A DNA stretch of 64,000 nt from JBEKHT01 sp050012135 (lineage in GTDB: Bacteria; Chloroflexota; Anaerolineae; Anaerolineales; RBG-16-64-43): NCBI GenBank assembly GCA_050012135.1, contig JBEKHT010000007.1, forward strand, positions 1 to 64,000. Reading direction: 5' to 3'. Positions 62,222 to 64,000 of the stretch are shown in pieces. The first letter of the stretch is position 1; each line of letters starts with the position of its first letter. The position numbers and the translations under genes were made by a program. The notes beneath the pieces are model-generated. The model was not told the DNA's origin and did not search any database. It worked only from the letters and a program-made list of their open reading frames with translations.

Positions 62222-62437
62222 ATGGCAGTTCCATATGGGCCAGAGTTGTTTAGAATTGGATCCGCCTTGAGCTTGCGAGAATGGGAGGGGACGGGCCGAC
62301 CTTCTGTGCTGCTCCACGGCTTGGCCGGGAGCAGCCTCCTTGGACCTCTGTGGCCTCGTTATGTTCCCAGGCTGCTCCTCACGCGATGGCATATGACTAG
62401 CGCGGCTACAGCCTGAGTGAAAGCCGGTGAGGGGAAT
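62222..62437 (+). pseudogene. Remnant of an alpha/beta hydrolase
   Basis: One frame gives LSLREWEGTGRPSVLLHGL, then AGSS, the first strands and oxyanion HG motif of an alpha/beta hydrolase. After a frameshift near 62385 another frame gives AYD, a TAG at 62398, then RGYSLSES, the DxRGxG-S motif that follows in the family. The rest is not recognisable. It is a decayed gene. Confidence 0.4.
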
Positions 62438-63129
62438 GCTCGCGGCCCCCTCCTGGTGCGCCACTCTTGAGGCGCCAACGTTGTGCTGGAGTCCACGGCT
62501 CGTCGCCCGGGCCGGGCGCGGGGGCTTGGTCTCGTGGAGGCGGGCTTCTTGAATCTTCATAACCTGCCAGAGGCCACTTGCGAATCGATTGAGCGGGAAA
62601 TATCTGCGCCTGGCCTGAGGGGGCTCCCTCGGGAGGAACGGTAACGGACAATTCAAGGAATGCGGCCGGACTGGAGGGGGCAGGGTCTGGAGGCAACTCT
62701 GGCCAACCTGGAGATTCCTCCGGATCTTGGGGTTGGCCCACGGCCTTCGCTGGACCACCGCCTGAAGACCCTGCCCTGCGCTGGAGGGCAGCGACTGCAC
62801 CAGCTCTATTCTCGCCTCCCGCAACCCGTTTTGAACTGCGCGGTCGAGGAAGAGAGATCGCAGGGCCTGGACCGGACACGGCGGGCGGTTGCGGCCTGGA
62901 GAGGGTCAACCTCGTTGCCAGGTCACTTGGTTCTCGGCGACTGACGAGCACCCTCAAGTTCACCACCGCGCGAGCTGGCGGGTCTCTGTCTCAAGTCGGT
63001 CCGGGACAAGGTCTGGAGCGGAGGGCAAGAAGGCAGGGTCGTCCCCGCGGACAGAAGCGATGAAAGGGGACCGTTCGGTCTTGCCGACCGCCAGGGGCGG
63101 AAGACCTCTCAAATCAGAAAGGGTATCCG
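62438..63129. other. Intergenic/decayed region
   Basis: About 690 bp after the hydrolase remnant. It may include more of that dead gene (a 94-codon frame at 62660-62944 is uncharacterised), but I cannot support any feature. Confidence 0.35.
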
Positions 63130-64000
63130 ATGGACCTCTCATTGAAAGCCGTTTTTGATCCGGCCCATGATGTGCTTCATTATGAACGTCGACCCCTGGA
63201 CGCGATCTTCGCGCCACGGAACGTCGCGGTGATTGGTGCAACCGAGGCTCCTGGAAGTGTGGGCCGTACGGTTCTCTGGAACCTGATCAGCAGCCCGTTT
63301 GGGGGGACCGTCTTCCCGGTAAATCCCAATCGGGCGAGCGTGTTGGGCATCAAGGCCTATCCCAACATCGCCATGGTCCCCGAGCCGGTGGATCTGGCGG
63401 TTATTGCAACGCCCGCCAGGACCGTGCCGGGGGTCATCGGGGAGTGCGTGAAATCTGGGGTTCAAGGAGCGATCGTGATCTCCGCCGGATTCAAAGAAAT
63501 CGGGCCGGAGGGGGCGGAGCTGGAGCGCCAAATCCTGGAGCAGGCGCGGCAAGGCCGGATGCGGATTGTCGGCCCGAACTGTCTGGGGCTGATGAACACG
63601 ATGACCGGACTCAACGCGACCTTTGCGAGTGCCATGGCACGGCCGGGGACGGTGGGATTTGTCAGCCAATCCGGGGCTCTCTGTTCCGCCGTGCTCGATT
63701 GGAGTCTCCAGGAGAACGTTGGCTTCAGCGCCTTTGTTTCAGTCGGGTCCATGCTGGACGTGGATTGGGGCGATCTCATCGATTACCTCGGCGACGATCC
63801 GCGCACTCAAAGCATTGTGATGTACATGGAAACCGTCGGGGACGCGCGCTCCTTTCTCTCCGCGGCCCGTGAAGTGGCACTGACCAAGCCGATCATTGTG
63901 ATCAAACCCGGCCGAACGGAGGGGGCGGCCCGGGCGGCCGCCTCGCATACCGGGTCGCTCACGGGTTCGGATGAGGTGCTCGAGGCGGCCTTCCGGCGAT
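63130..64000 (+). CDS. ADP-forming acyl-CoA synthetase (acetate-CoA ligase/GNAT type), partial
   Basis: Open from the ATG at 63130 to the window end (290 codons; incomplete). After LHYERRPLDAIFAPRNVAVI comes the CoA-binding domain (GATEAPGSVGRTVLWNL, FPVNPNRASVLGIKAYP), then a succinyl-CoA-ligase-like domain with GPNCLGLMN, VSQSGALCSAVLDW and the phospho-histidine loop SHTGSL. This matches bifunctional acetate-CoA ligase proteins that often carry a C-terminal GNAT acetyltransferase; that part would lie beyond the window. It makes acyl-CoA with ATP, or the reverse. Confidence 0.92.
   Translation, partial: MDLSLKAVFDPAHDVLHYERRPLDAIFAPRNVAVIGATEAPGSVGRTVLWNLISSPFGGTVFPVNPNRASVLGIKAYPNIAMVPEPVDLAVIATPARTVPGVIGECVKSGVQGAIVISAGFKEIGPEGAELERQILEQARQGRMRIVGPNCLGLMNTMTGLNATFASAMARPGTVGFVSQSGALCSAVLDWSLQENVGFSAFVSVGSMLDVDWGDLIDYLGDDPRTQSIVMYMETVGDARSFLSAAREVALTKPIIVIKPGRTEGAARAAASHTGSLTGSDEVLEAAFRR

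Overview
The window is high-GC bacterial chromosome with no rRNA, tRNA, CRISPR array or intact insertion sequence that I could find. Gene content suggests Chloroflexota, probably Anaerolineae-like: the paired TIGR03960/TIGR03936 proteins, repeated LiaF/PspC-type membrane proteins, QueG with C-terminal HEAT repeats, DUF3786, and thiolase-like/DUF35 clusters. This placement is inferred from gene families only. Many starts are GTG or TTG with clear GGAGG-type ribosome binding sites, and the high GC gives long false ORFs on opposite strands.

Layout. 0.1-13.4 kb is mostly on the minus strand: a LysM protein and queG; a threonine-dehydrogenase-like epimerase on plus; a run of response regulator, polA and capA; etfB-etfA; and an acyl-CoA dehydrogenase. 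14-28 kb holds the TIGR03960/TIGR03936 pair, a GH5 glycosidase related to endoglycoceramidases and sterylglucosidases, a lipoprotein, a cupin, an ABC-2 exporter pair, an ABC exporter and a membrane glycosyltransferase. 28.5-31.7 kb is a housekeeping operon rpmF-fabD-fabG-asp23-nusB behind a consensus promoter. 32-36 kb is a thiolase-like x2 / DUF35 x2 / DsrE cluster. 37-40 kb carries four LiaF/PspC-type membrane proteins. 40.6-45.4 kb holds a second membrane glycosyltransferase, decayed DNA, and a folate operon (pteridine-reductase-like SDR, folB, and a folK-folE fusion).

The most unusual system lies at 45.7-51.2 kb on the minus strand. It is one tight operon: a small zinc-ribbon membrane protein, a DUF2207-like membrane protein ending in CACACACAGCACACAGGGR (seven cysteines), a radical SAM/SPASM enzyme with an N-terminal PqqD/RRE-like domain, a paralogue of that enzyme that has lost every cluster-binding cysteine, and a SAM-dependent methyltransferase. 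I infer that the Cys-Ala tail of a membrane protein, rather than a small precursor peptide, is post-translationally modified by the active/pseudo-enzyme radical SAM pair.

51-64 kb holds birA, a small hypothetical, DUF3786, a diguanylate cyclase, plsC, a TetR-controlled pair of SDR genes with a visible operator, a membrane Mrr-like pseudo-nuclease and the start of an ADP-forming acyl-CoA synthetase. Two genes here (54.9-56.1 and 61.3-62.1 kb) are each split by a single in-frame TAG, and a decayed alpha/beta hydrolase lies nearby. Other notable items are a response regulator fused to an IS200-transposase-like domain without catalytic residues (8.6-10.1 kb) and a possible attenuator in the rpmF leader.
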